Positions 44,211 through 56,900 of a DNA stretch of 64,000 nt are shown here, piece by piece (position 1 is the first letter of the stretch; every line of letters begins with the position of its first letter). The stretch comes from Ignelater luminosus (Eukaryota; Arthropoda; Insecta; Coleoptera; Elateridae). The DNA lies in the NCBI GenBank assembly GCA_011009095.1, contig VTPC01003925.1, forward strand, positions 186,001 to 250,000. Direction: 5' to 3'. Made by a program: the position numbers and the translations under genes. The notes below the pieces were generated by a model, which saw only the letters and a list, made by a program, of their open reading frames with translations, had not been told where the DNA came from and made no database searches.

Positions 44211-47200
44211 GTAAGTTTTATACTTTTTACGGTTTTTTCTTGTAATGACATATTTCAGTTAAACTAAACTTTTAAAATATTTAACAGGTGTTTATTTTAC
44301 TAAGCATTGTCGAGAATATGCAGAGCAATTGGGTGTAACAGGGTGGGTGAAGAATTCCAAAAAAGGTACAATTCTTGGAATGGTGCAAGGATTTAAACCG
44401 AATGTGGAAGCATTGTAAGTATGCATTAACTTGATTTTTTAAAATCAATTAAGTATTTTTTAATAATAGATATAATAAAAAAAAATGATTAAGAAAGATG
44501 ATAGTTAGAGCAATGCCAGAATGTTATTTTTAGACAGATCATTCTTGAACACATGTCGATGTTATTAGAAATAAATTGCTCTGATCCAGCGTCTTAATAA
44601 TAGTTTCCATACGATCTTATTTTGCTTACAATTTATATATCTAATTAGGACATGCTGACAGTTTAACATGTTAAAAATAGTAATTTGGATACCAGAGATT
44701 TTTGAGAAATTATTAGGTAAAATTATTTTTCTTCTTACTACTGGTGATTACTGCATTATTAAGTATATTTAAAGTAAGTATTAAAATTCGAGTTTTAAAT
44801 TAACTTGATTGAAGAATTACTATTTCCTTAGTTTTTCAAAAATTCAGAATTTGTATACTTATAAGTAGGTATACCTATTGTTCTTAGGTATAAGAGTCTC
44901 TTAAGGAATGGTCAAATATGTTTAGTTCTTTTTGAAAAGTTCACTTGTGGTAAATCGGTGTTTAATTTTTTTCCTAAATTCTTTCAATACCAAAGATTAC
45001 AAAAAGTTCATTGATATCTCTTCTAGATATTTCCATAATAATTCCAGATTCTCGTACTGATCATGGAAATATTTCTCCAATGCTCATATATTGTAGCTTT
45101 GAACTCAACCAACAAACAGACTCTAATAAGCAGCATGATTTTGTGATCGAAGTTGTGCATACATTCAATAGGGCTTTACACCAGTAGTGTTCATTTAGAA
45201 TTTTCTGTAGTTTTGCTTGCTGCCATTCACAATAAGAATAACTGTCGCAGATTAATTATCTCCTTCTCCATCCTTGCCTCTGCTCTCACTAAATTTCTTA
45301 TTATTGGTTAAACAACAATCTTCTGTGTTTCTAAAAACATCTCACCACCTTTTTAAAAAAATTCTTTTTAGACAAATAATATATTAAGTTGATATATTTT
45401 TGCAAGCTAAAAAGTATCAGCATCCATCAACTACCAAGGTGATTATGATTACTAAGTAATTCTGCATTTCTATTGGTTTGTAGAAATCGAAGTGAATTGT
45501 CCATGGAAGAAGTGTTTTAAGATCCCAATTTCTAAAATTTTTCCATATATTTGTAGCTGCTTGTTGAATATTGTGCTACTTTACATAAATGGGATCTATA
45601 AGAAATCTTACACGTGTCCACATTTAGAAAAACCAATGGCAATGGCAGTCTTTTGTTATTTCTTTACATATTCAGAATATTACAAACCAATTTGAGAAAT
45701 GAAAACCATTCATGTGCATTATTTGGTTTAACAAATAGTACCTATGTTAATAACCAAAATTCCAAGGTCAATTTAGTTTCAAAGAGTTTTAAATAAAGAA
45801 AAAAAGAATAATCCATTAATATTTCAAATATGTTATACAATAGAAGACTGTTGCTGCAATTGTTTTTTTAAAATTTGAATACATATAGGAACTTGTGCAG
45901 ATTTATGCAATTTAACATGATTTCACATCAACGACTAGATACTAATGTATGGAGAAATCCTACAAGTTGGGATTTTAAGCACTTCTTGCAAAGGGGTCAC
46001 AATGATGCCAACATCCAAAAGACTAGGACTTTACAATGTACAAATTCTAGTTACACCACAAATTTTCATCCTCATCTTGATTTTCAGAATATCCAAGATT
46101 AAAACAACTGGAATATTGCAAGTACCTATTTTAAAAAATAGCATAACATTGCCGTTGTCGACACCTTGTAGAGTTGCAGACGATTTAAATTCTTACAAAG
46201 TGTCTGTCTAAGCTAAAGATATCAAATACAAAACTACATTAAATAGTTTAAATGCCTTAGACTAACAAGCATGTAGAAAATTCCATCCCGATATCTCATT
46301 TTGTTCTTGAAATACTGAAAGAACAAGATATTTTAAATTAGACTTGGAAACAGTGCACTCTAGGGAAAAATGTTATATGACAAAAAAGGCTTAATTTTTA
46401 TCGAGGAAGGTGCCTGCCAAATATTTGCACTCATTTTCAAAACATCTTGTGTAGGCACATTAAGAACTCAGATAATGTTTTATTGTTTAATTCAAAGAAA
46501 TAGAAAAGATATATTGGGTGATCAAGGCCATAGGTACAGACTTATAATTTCTTTATTTATAAACAAATTTTAATTATATGGTGTGTCCACATTTCGATTC
46601 TCATCATTGGTATCTCAGTTATTAGATGCATAGAACAACGGTTAAATGGAGTATGTTGTGTAGAATTCAATGCTCACAACAAATATCATTTCAAATTCTT
46701 CTTAACTTTTTTAAATTTTAATATATTTTGAAAAACCAAAATTGCCGATTTCAATTTTTCTCAGTAACTCAATAACACCTAATGTGACCACTTCTAAAGT
46801 GTTACAATGTTCAGACACTTTTTTAAGACAAGATTTTTGGTGTCAACAGAAACCCCTGATTGTCATCTGTTTTCAGGTTATTAGTGCTATCTTTTGTTTT
46901 TCATGGGAAACCATATTGGATTGTTGGTTAGTTAGAGTAATTTGAAATGAGATTTGTTGTGAGTATTGAATTCTACATAACATCCCCCATTTTACTGTTG
47001 TTCTATGTCTTCTAATAACCAAGATACCAATGGTGAGCATCGAAATGTGGACGCACTGTATTTGGAATATACATTATAGTTGATAAATGCAATTTTTTTA
47101 GATGTTAAACGAGTTCACATCACTTCCGGTTTCAGCGGAAATGACATCAACTTTTTTATTTGAGACACTTGGTATATTTTTACATATTTTTCCAGTATTA

Positions 47201-50200
47201 TTATATTTCAGTGGATTGAGCGATATCTGCATGTGGCATACCGTGAAATATGGGTCAACTTGTGTAATGAAAGCAATACACACGATTTTATACGATCATT
47301 TAAATGTATAGAAGCTTTGCAGTCGCAGTGAAATCAGAAAAAACAATCCATTCTTTCTTCACCATGACAATGCAAGTGCCCACACAGCTTCACAAACTGC
47401 TGACATTTTAGCATATACAGGGTGTTCAATTTAAAATAAAAAAGTTGATATCATTTCAAATTTCATTAGAATTCGTTCATAAATAAAAAGATTAGAAGTT
47501 CATATCTGTCATGGTTGCCTTGTAGGCTTTAATCCGATACCTGCGATGTAAGAAATTTGTCAATCACGGTATTTTGCCTGATTAATGCTAAACAAGATTT
47601 TGTGTATTTAATTAATCATATAATGAATTGTGACATTGTTTATTCAAAAGACTACATTTACATAAAATATGTACTGAGTGCACACTCTGTAATTATTTTA
47701 AGGAGACAACAAAGTATTTATACAAGTTAGATTAACAAAAATGGACAGTAAAAAATAATGCTCAACACTTACCTTAACCTTTTCTAGCTGCTCCACATTT
47801 AAGGGTATAAGATAAATTATTCCACATAAAGAAAATTAACTTCGTGAAGATTTTATTTTAAATTTCCTATCCCTGGTTTTATAACTTTCACTTTGAAGTA
47901 ACCATTTGAAATTTTAAGGCTACAATTATTTATGTACACTGCAAGGGCAAAGTTAAACAGTTCTAAAGTCACCTGGTTGCCAATATTCAACAGCAAGAAG
48001 GAAGCAGCTCTGATGTTGAAATTTCACTATTCCAGTAATCAATTAGTATTCTAACACTCGAGCTTATTAATTACTTAATATAATAACTATAGCACCTACT
48101 GTAACCCCTGATTCAAAAGTGCTTCTTTTCTTTGAAATTTTCTGTGCATTTATAGAATCCTATCAAAATCAATAATCACATGTTAAATAAGTAACTATAA
48201 GTTTAGGTTTTCTGTAGTGTGGGAATGTCTGCTGCATTTGTTTTTTTCACAAAATGCAAAAAACCATAATTACTTACGTGTGGTATAAAAACTTTAAAAG
48301 TATGTATAATTTATATCATACTATAGGTGTCAATGGGAAGTGTAAATAGTGCTGTTACATAGTGAGAGCTGTTACTTAACGTATGGGAGCTATTCTGTAA
48401 CTTGAACATGTTACTAGCTGTTGTCCACAACTTCAAATTAGGAAAAATAAAATATGCTTATTATATGTATTTTTGAATACTACATGTATTTCCCCATTTT
48501 ACCCCTTAGGGGTTGAATTTCGAAAAATCCTTTCTTGGTGGTTGCTTACATCACTTGAGATACCTCTATGCAAATGTTCAAGTTTCTAGACTCAGCCATT
48601 TGAGCTGTGCATTGATAGATCAATCAGTCAGAGTATCCTTTTATACAGTGCGTTCATTTTACAACTATCCACCCTTAATATCTCGTAAACAAACAAAGAT
48701 ATTGAAATAAGAAAAAACAGGTCAATCTATTTGTGGAGGGCGCCATTAGAATACATAATTAACTAAATCATAGAGGTCACTATGTTTGCTCTAGCACATA
48801 TAACCTCAAAATGTTAACTGCCACCTATCATTTGAAAAGGGAATAAAAACAACAATCTTTTGGTGAAAATAAAATTCAAATCGGCCTACTAGATCAAAAA
48901 TTACAGCACATGTCTTGCTTTAGTGAACATAAACATTTTTAATTGAATAATTTAAATTGAACTGTCAATAGAAAATCAAAACAATACAAAAGAAACAGCA
49001 GAAGATGGGCAATCCTTTAAAGAAAGTACCTAACCTAACAACTCACATTAGCAGCTCAATTCACACTATTTGACACCAAACAGGTGCAGTGGCAGTTATT
49101 CTTCACTCAAAATTATCACTAAAACCATTGAATTGATTCAAAGGTACTATATTCTGTCTCACTATAATAACAAAGGTAAGTCATATTTTATACATAAATT
49201 ATCGCAACCCGATTGTTTTAATATATGCTGTGCAACTTAACATGTTCCGACATTGCATAACATGAATTGAACTATAGTGAGTGGCTATGTTTAGATATTT
49301 TCTTCGAAAATTACTTATTTTGTGTCGTTCCTTCACTTCTGTTTTTACCTTCTATTGACAGTTCAATTTACATCAATTGGAAATACCTACATTCATCTGC
49401 TTTGCACCCACAATAAGTACCAAAACAATTGAAATACATATCGCAAGTGGTGAAGTGCCATTTTGATTTAAGATTTTGAAGTTGTGTGTGCAATAGCGAA
49501 CACAGTACCCTCTATGAATAAGTTACTTATGTATTCTAATGTCCCCCTACATAACGACTGATGTGTTTTTTCTTATTTCGATATCTTCATTTCATATTAT
49601 GTAACATATCATTATGTTACATGCTGTAACATAACACTACAGAATAGAAAGGGGGTTTGACAGGTATTATAGAAAAAAAAACTGGGATATACTTTGAAAT
49701 ATTTTACATTCGTTATTTTTCGACCAACTGGAAGGTTCAAGATCGCTTCTGGTTTTAGTGGAAGTTATATCAACTTTATTTCTATAGTAGCACCCTATAT
49801 ATATTTTTTAATAATTTGATTCTGCTTCTGTTGATATATCATTTGTGATACTCTAAGATAACCTCAAAAATGCCCAATTTCCTGATAAAATCAATACTTA
49901 CTCATTTTTTTCAAATACCAACCCCTCAGTTTTATTACCACTAATGAAACTCAGACTTATTCTCTTTCAAATAAGCATATTGCACTCATTATATTCAAAA
50001 TAGTAGTCACTTAGTGGACTTTTGCAGTCAATACCGTTGGGAATAAATGAACTGGATTTTTTACTTAGAGACTACCATCCGGAGTTGCATTAGTGATGAT
50101 AAAACTAAGGGGTTGATATTTGAAAAAATACGTTGGAATTGATTTTGAACAGTTTTGAGGTTATCTTGAAACAAAATATTACAAACGATGTCAACAGAAA

Positions 50201-52250
50201 GAACGTAAAACAGAATCAAATTATCAAAAATATATAAGATCGTATTTAAAAGAAAAATAAAGTTCCACCAAGTCAAAAAATGACAAATATGCCATTTCTA
50301 TATTTCAACTTTCATAACTCTATTTCAAAGTATAAGCGAATCATGATCGACTGTTTCCACTTCCCACTTCAACTGGTATGTTTTCACTTTTGCCAAGATT
50401 TCAAATTTTTTTTTCTATTTTTGCTTCAAATCATCTTGGAAGAGTCCATGACACTTAAAATTTTTCAAATGGCCATGAAAACTATGCATTGTGAAAATGC
50501 TGTTTAACTTCAAAAATGAGTTTGTTTGGTTGCCTAATAACTACATCAGAGAAGATGTTAATAATCATTATATGTTCACTTCCACAATAGTTCAATTAAA
50601 AACAAAGTCAAGTATTTTTTTAGAAAGTATTTTTTTATTAGTTATTGCCAACCATATTCAGCTGATGTTTTGGCATTTTTGCATGCCATCATCAAGGCTA
50701 CAAAGAAACCAACTTGTTAATTATAAGGAATAAAATTATATATTAAGTATCGCTTTACACAATAAACTTTTTATAGAATCTGTAAACAAATTTAATACGT
50801 AATTTTTTATGATAAAAATTCTGTATTTATAAGATATCATGTATGATACGTCATAACAAATTTATAAGAAAATATCCTTAAATAGCAACTGTGCATAATA
50901 TTTGACCTTGCTGCTGATTGACAAATAAAATTAAGTCTTCTCAAATTAAATAGTGTATTTGTTTATTGTTTGTTCTGATAAAAAGATGCATACTACAGAA
51001 GACAATATACTTTATTATGCTGCCACTGTGTGCGCTATAATTTTATTAACAAATTTTGATCAAATACTCTTGAACTTAACCTCAAACTCTGCTTTGCACC
51101 GATTTCATAACAAATTATCAGTATTTAGAACTTGATTTAAAAAATTTGTTATGCAGTAAATTAGATACCAAATTTTATAAAAACTGTGTATGTTACCGAG
51201 TCAAAAAATCTTATATCAAAATTGTTCACAAATTCTATAAAAAGTTTGTTATTGTGAAAAGCAGCACTAATAGAATTATTCCTATCTGTTTTACATATTC
51301 TTTTCACTTGCCTATATTTAAGGCTTACATTGATAATTTCAAATATTTTCATTAAGCGTAATAATCATTAAATACAGCTAAATAAAGAAATCACACTTGT
51401 ATAATTTTGAGGGAGAGATTCGTTTCAATTTCTCAACTGCTTGATGTGGATTTTTTTATGTGATAATTAAAAGATTATATATTTTGAAGGATATTATTGA
51501 GAAAACAGGATAGTTTGTAACAGGGAATTTATACAAGATGATATCAGATGAAATGGCTTTCAGGTTTTTTGCAGCGATCTTATCAATACAGTTTTTTCCA
51601 AAAGAAAATCCACCAGGTGTTATTCTCCATTTGAAATTTGTTAGTTGGGTCTTTGTTTAATACACTATACACCTTAGGATCATTAATTAGGTCTTTCATT
51701 TTCACAGAGTATTCGGAACATTTGATAATTGTGGTGACACACTGCCTTTGTCAGCTTGAATCACAACTAATTGTGGGTTTTGTTTTAAAATGGCAAAACG
51801 TCAGCTAAATATAGTTGATGATAACTAATAGAAAAATCCTTCTAAAAAAATACTTGCGACTTTTTTTTTTGAAATAAGATGTTAAGTTTATGCAGATTAT
51901 CCTCTTGTATATTTACTGGTTATACATTGAAGGTTTTTATTGCAATTTAATAATTCAATAACTGATATCAAACTTTATTGTAAAAAAGTCAATAGAAATT
52001 ACATTGACATTAGACAATGTAATAAATAATAATAAAAACATATTTTTGGTAAGAACTACTAATAATAAAGTTCAAAAAATATGGCATGTTAGTTTAAACA
52101 AGTTAATAATTATAATGTTTTCTTTTTTTTTTTAGGATTACCTGGTTATCAAATAAAGGTTCACCAGGATGCCAGATTGAGCACTGCGATTTAACAAATT
52201 GGCAAACATTAGCTAGGCCAGAATACAGAGGATTTTCTATCAGATTTTAA
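44150..52250 (+). CDS. acylphosphatase-family protein (gene span, three coding exons)
   Basis: The coding exons are 44150-44210, 44288-44414 and 52136-52250. Phases 1 and 2 fit and the product has 100 residues, the usual acylphosphatase length. Acylphosphatases hydrolyse acyl-phosphate bonds in the cytosol. The phosphate loop GKVQGV (17-22) and GWVKN (39-43) are present, as are KGTI.G.VQG and the C-terminal WLS.KGSPGCQI and EYRGFSIRF blocks. The catalytic Asn is N43. The catalytic Arg that normally follows VxF in the loop is replaced by Thr (T25), so activity may be lost or changed. Intron 1 is 77 bp; intron 2 is 7.7 kb and filled with MITEs. The gene converges on exportin-1. Confidence 0.88.
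44288..44414 (+). CDS. acylphosphatase coding exon 2
   Basis: This exon starts after TTAACAG and carries the rest of the phosphate loop, the T25 substitution, N43 in GWVKN, and KKGTILGMVQG. It ends in phase 2 at GTAAGT. Confidence 0.88.
46577..47060. mobile_element. palindromic MITE, copy 2
   Basis: This is the same family as 28104-28571. The left end reads GGTGTGTCCACATTTCGATT and the right end in reverse complement reads CAGTGCGTCCACATTTCGAT. The arms share TATCTCAGTTATTAGA, TAGAACAAC and AATTCAATGCTCAC-type blocks. The central ATTTTGAAAAACCAAAATT segment is inverted relative to copy 1, as expected for a copy in the opposite orientation. Confidence 0.8.
47328..47400 (+). pseudogene. mariner transposase scrap
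   Basis: The translation reads SFFHHDNASAHTASQTADIL, the block around the second catalytic Asp of mariner transposases (here the Asp is kept). It is directly followed by ACAGGGTGTTC, which resembles another transposon end. Only this fragment is present. Confidence 0.65.
48645..49640. mobile_element. large inverted-repeat element
   Basis: The segment TATTGAAATAAGAAAAAACA followed by ATTAGAATACATAA near 48695-48760 pairs with the reverse complement of about 49530-49600. Further in, TTGAACTGTCAATAGAA (about 48957) pairs with TTCTATTGACAGTTCAA (about 49352). The left end starts TACAGTGCGTTCATTTTACA. There is no coding frame. The right terminus is less clear. Confidence 0.65.
49775..50280. mobile_element. 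palindromic element centred near 50010
   Basis: Left arm blocks AATTTGATTCTG, GATAACCTCAAAA, CCAACCCCTCAGTTTTAT and CACTAATG occur in inverted order on the right as ATAAAACTAAGGGGTTG, TTTTGAGGTTATC and CAGAATCAAATT. The arms are diverged by roughly a fifth. No transposase frame is present. Confidence 0.7.
52136..52250 (+). CDS. acylphosphatase coding exon 3
   Basis: This exon completes the Leu codon and encodes ITWLSNKGSPGCQIEHCDL and the C-terminal strand ending YRGFSIRF. The stop TAA is at 52248-52250. It was found from family knowledge, as it is too short to stand out as an open frame. Confidence 0.88.
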
Positions 52251-52301
52251 ATGAAATTGTTTTACAAAATTTAAGAAAAACAAAATGTTAATATTTTCGT
52301 A

Positions 52302-52307
52302 AATAAA
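52302..52307 (+). promoter_or_regulatory. candidate poly(A) signal of the acylphosphatase gene
   Basis: AATAAA lies 52 bp after the stop codon, within GTAAATAAATAA. Confidence 0.6.
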
Positions 52308-53783
52308 TAATCCAAAAATGAAGATTTTAATAATATAATGTGATGATGATGGAATAGTTTTTCTTTTGTTTATTCATTCTAAAACAATCACCAATTATAA
52401 AACAAATGTTATTGGCTTTTTCTTCATTTTATTATTGAAATGATCACAAAAAATTATATAATAGTTTTACAACACAGATCAAAACTGGAGTATACAGGGT
52501 GTCCTACAGAAAACACCAAATTTTGTATACAATATTATATTTCTAAAATATTTGAAATATTTCATAAAAGCAAACTATTAGAATGCTATTTGTACAAAAG
52601 ATGTTAAACTAAAGCTACTGCCTTCTGTGAAAATGTACACATTTTCCGTTTGAAGACATAGTAGTTTTATCAAAATGGTACAGAAACCTACCGCTTTGAA
52701 TGAATGATTGTTGAAGACCACCTATTGCAACAATGTTAAAAAAACAAACACATAATGAAACCGCAACCCATCAACTATCAGGCAATATATACAGCATATC
52801 GAATTGGTTGGTAGCGTTTTCCTTAAAATTATGACATAAAAACAAATGCAATTACGAAATGCGATGAAACACAAATGCTTGATACAATGAATTTTGATGA
52901 AAAAAAGAAAGATCATATGGTACAAACTAAAATTTCTGTGAAATCAAAACAGCCATTTTATTGTTACTTGAGGATGATTATAAATTATAGGGAGACAAAA
53001 CTGAAATTTAGAAAAATTAAATAAGGCTAACAAAAAGCTGTTATTTTTTGTATCTGGTAACAACTGAATTAAAAAGGCACAAGAAAAAAACCTAGAATAA
53101 AGGATAAATTAGAAGTAGAAAGCAAATTAAATTTATTGTTCTCGAAGCTCAATTGCTGACTTCTAAAAAAAAGTTTTGGTCAATTTCTTAACAACATAAA
53201 GAAAAAAAAAAAAAGAAAAACTTATCATAAACAATCTTACTTAGCTAAGCATCTATTCATTACATAACTAGTACATTAAATTGTAATTAACATTTCCACA
53301 ACACCCAGTATATTCCATTCATTCTCTCAAACAAAATATGTTCACACAATATTCAAAACAGAATTCGTTAGGAATTTTGAGACCAGTTTTACAAAAACGT
53401 GTTTTTGTTTCATTTCGTACATAGTAAGTTAGTTTGAAAACAAATTTAAAAACAGGGTCTTGCTTCAGAAACGCATCTTATTAAATAGTTTTCAATTTGC
53501 GATGTTTACACAAGAATTTTTCAGAAAGACCCTGTTTAGTCAATAGTGCAATATAGTCAGTGTTTTGTTATGCAATCAAAGAAATGAAAAAACGAAATCA
53601 AGGAAATTATTACTGTCCAAAATTTTTAAGGGGAATATGTAATCAATAGTGCAAAACACTAAAAACCCTATTGCACAACATGAACGATTCCGATTAAAAC
53701 TCATTACAAATACAAAAATATCATCTAAACAAGAATTTTTCATTAATTTACGTCTAATTAACGAACTGATGTTACCAACTGGG
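52308..53783. other. convergent intergenic region and exportin-1 3' UTR
   Basis: No gene is seen. A transposon-like end, ATACAGGGTGTCC, lies at about 52493. The exportin-1 3' UTR extends leftward from 53783; the first canonical AATAAA on the minus strand is at 53132-53137, so the UTR may be about 650 bases, which is uncertain. Confidence 0.5.
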
Positions 53784-53930
53784 CTAGTCCTGCATTTCTT
53801 CTGGAACTTCGTGGGGATTAAGGATGCCAGGTACAGACATTTGAACTCTTCTCTTCTCCGCTTGTGCTTGCTGTAACGCCTTTTCGCGTTCTTCCAAGAA
53901 CAAATCTGTGTCATCCTCACCGGTATATTC
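53784..53930 (-). CDS. Xpo1: exportin-1 last coding exon
   Basis: This exon encodes [17 protein letters not shown].. to ..[11 protein letters not shown] and the stop (53784-53786). The acidic C-terminal tail regulates cargo affinity in the family. It is preceded by ATTTTAG. Confidence 0.95.
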   Translation of the reverse strand, partial: EYTGEDDTDLFLEEREKALQQAQAEKRRVQMSVPGILNPHEVPEEMQD

Positions 53931-56900
53931 CTAAAATCAATTAGATTTGTATACAAATCTTAGCAATAAAAATAAAACAATTGAAAAGTAATTAATTATA
54001 GCTCTTATTAAAATATGAATTAAATATTGAGGCAATTTTTTACTGGTCACTTAAGAGGTTAGTTTATCATCAAACTGTAAGTTTATTTTTAATAACAAAT
54101 CAACTTGGTATTAATTCAAATTAACAATAATGAACATGCTGTTGACATAACTTTTTTGTTTATTTGGTATTTCCAACACAAAGATAATTAATTTCCCATG
54201 GTTTTCCATTATGTTTGAAAATTTAGTTTTTTTTTTGTTTTGCTACAAACTGGAACACGAAGGAAAACTTTTGATGGAACACCTACTTGATTTAAACATT
54301 TTTGAACATAAAACAAGTTATTCAATGGTATCAAAATCAAGTAGATATTTCATACAAAAAGGGTTTTCTTCACATTATGACTTTCTCCTTTGACATTTTC
54401 CCACTTTCTATTTTATTTAAGTGCTTGTTCACAATGGACGTAAGACAAACTGTATGTAAAACATACAGTTTTTGCAAAGTTTAAGCATAGCAGCATAGAA
54501 AATTGCATTGGTTAGATAACTATTGGAGTCACTTGTAGTGGAGATAGAAACAATATAAGCAAGCGTTTTTTGTGTGCCTACTCACTTTTAATACATGTCA
54601 GTTCGTCAGTTTCCAAGGCAGCATGTTTCCAATTCTAGCATTCTCTACAACTAATGCAATTTTCTATGTGCTTAGTACATTTGGACTCTATAGTATCATG
54701 CTTACGTATGTCTTACACAATATAAGGTTCAAGCTTAATTTATAGATTGACATACTGGAAACGGAAATGCAACACAATATAAGAGATGCACAAAGTTGTT
54801 CTTTGCTTATTTATAATTTGACCAAATGCAAGTATTTATGCAAGTGCATTTGTAAAATGCCAAAACTCCCTCATTCAATTTTATAACCTAAACACATGGC
54901 AATTTAATTGTAACTAAGTATCATACTTACTATTCATAGTTAAAGAATTTTATAATAAAATAAATGAACACACAAAGAATTCGATGCTTGTCACACAACA
55001 AGTCCCTAATATGATGTTATGTTATCGAGCACATGGGAAGCAAAGATTCTTTGGTGAGAAGTTTTTAAAACCAAAAGTGGGAGGAGCTTTCAACATAATA
55101 CAAGCAACAAAACGCAATAGATGAAACATGACCATCTTTTCTTGTTATGCTACGTTCTCTTGCGTTGTGTTTATACACTGTGTCGCTTTATAAACACTTA
55201 AGGCTGATTTATAAAACATGCAGTTGCAGTCGCTGACGTTGCTGCTGAAACTAAATGCATGTAACCATACACACTAATTTATAAAATCTCGTATGTCGCA
55301 ATGCAACATGCTGAACCTGTGAGGGTTGAATTTCAGCGACTGCGGTTGCTCAAGGTCAAATCAAAAACCATGTTGCCAGTAACAAGTTTACCAAATGTAG
55401 TTCATACGCACACTTTTAGTTCACTTGTTATGAACTCCTCCTACTCAAGATGCAAGGTTATATCCGTTTTATTTTAGTATCTACCTGTTGTAATGATAAC
55501 CTTTATTAATAATAATAAGATATTATGGGAACAACTCAAATTCTAGTTTTAAGGTTATAACCAAATGTTACTTTAAGGTTGCCGTTACACCCTGTAGCTT
55601 TTATAAATGCACATATTCATATTATTACAGCGACAGCGTCAACGACTGCGACTGGGCCTTTTATAAATCAGCCTTTAAACTCAATTATACGAAATTCATG
55701 TTTTTACATTGCGTTTCCGTTTCTAGTATGTCAATCTATAAATTAAGCTTAAAATTTGAACTTATTTCAACTTTATGTAAATATTAGAGCAATTTCTAGT
55801 ACTTTTTAGTTTAGTACATTGTCATATGAGTTCGTGCGTCTGTTTTTAAGTGCAAAACTGGAAAAATTACATTCATCTTCAATTTTTGAGTCAAGTTATA
55901 TTTGTAAATATTAGTTATGGTAAAATATAAATTGAAATGAAAGAAACTGCAATAAATTCTACTAAAACAAAGACAAATGGAGTAAAAGAAATTGAATTTA
56001 AGAAAAGACGTCGTTCTATTAATTTGTTTGGAGAGAATTTCAAACAATAATCTGGAAATAAAAATTGTGATGTTTATTAATAACTTGAATTTATTAATAA
56101 TAAAATATTGTTTTGTGTTTTATGTACCTACTATGCATTTAAGTATTTCTTATGCTTATGTTCATTGTGCACAAGCACTAAACACATATTGGACTCAAAA
56201 AGAAGAGAGCATTTTGGTTTTAACAGATTATCTAGTAAACTGTGAACTCTTTTAAAAAAACAAAAGTGTAACTAAAATTTACTTAGTTGAGGCTCTTGGG
56301 GATTTTGGTCATTTTTTGCAGTGTATACTTTATTAATTAAATTAACCTACTCTTACAATATACCTTATTTTCAACGAACTCCAATAGGAGTCATTACTGA
56401 ATTTGCAAAGTCTGTCTATCTGTCTGCATTTTTTTTTAATTTTGACTTCAGATTTAGATTCTACATTAAAAACTAAAGACACATGGTGCCTTTGTTTTTT
56501 GATATCTCTTTGGGAACATGGTCAAAATGGCCACAAAAATTTGAAAAATTTTCAATTTTTTTTACTTTGAATCATATTCTACATCAAAAAATAAGTGATA
56601 CATATATTTTTAGTTTTTTGATATCACCTTGGGAACATAGTCAACATGGCCGCCAAAATTTGAAAATTTTTTAAAACTTGCTCGAATTCAGTAACAGAGT
56701 TCGTTGTGGTTATGCTTTGCATTCCCAGATGTTTATAACTTAAATCTAAATTTTTTTTAGTGTTTTTATACTTTTATACTATACTACTCAAATAAAGAGC
56801 TGGAACAAGATGATGTACAACCCTCTAGTGACAAGCATTTTCGATTTTAAATATTAGATTTATATAAAAAATACTTACACGTATTTGAACCAAGAAATCT

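Larger units (their letters stand above)
44415..52135 (+). other. acylphosphatase intron 2 (7.7 kb)
   Basis: Contents are a palindromic MITE (46577-47060), a mariner scrap (47328-47400), a long inverted-repeat element (48645-49640) and another palindromic element (49775-50280). Open frames at 45492-46573 and 50280-51355 lack recognisable domains and are not called. The acceptor TTTTTTTTTTAG ends at 52135. Confidence 0.65.
53931..56878 (-). other. exportin-1 last intron (2.9 kb)
   Basis: It contains a nested pair of inverted repeats (54727-55765 outside, 55196-55677 inside) and copy 2 of a dispersed repeat (56365-56735), plus the fragment near 54310-54360 shared with 20395-20450. No exon is seen. 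Confidence 0.7.

Noticed and set aside
47102..47311. 69-residue open frame between a MITE and the mariner scrap
   Set aside because: A parallel stretch of similar non-coding sequence lies near 49736-49790, so it is repeat DNA rather than a gene.
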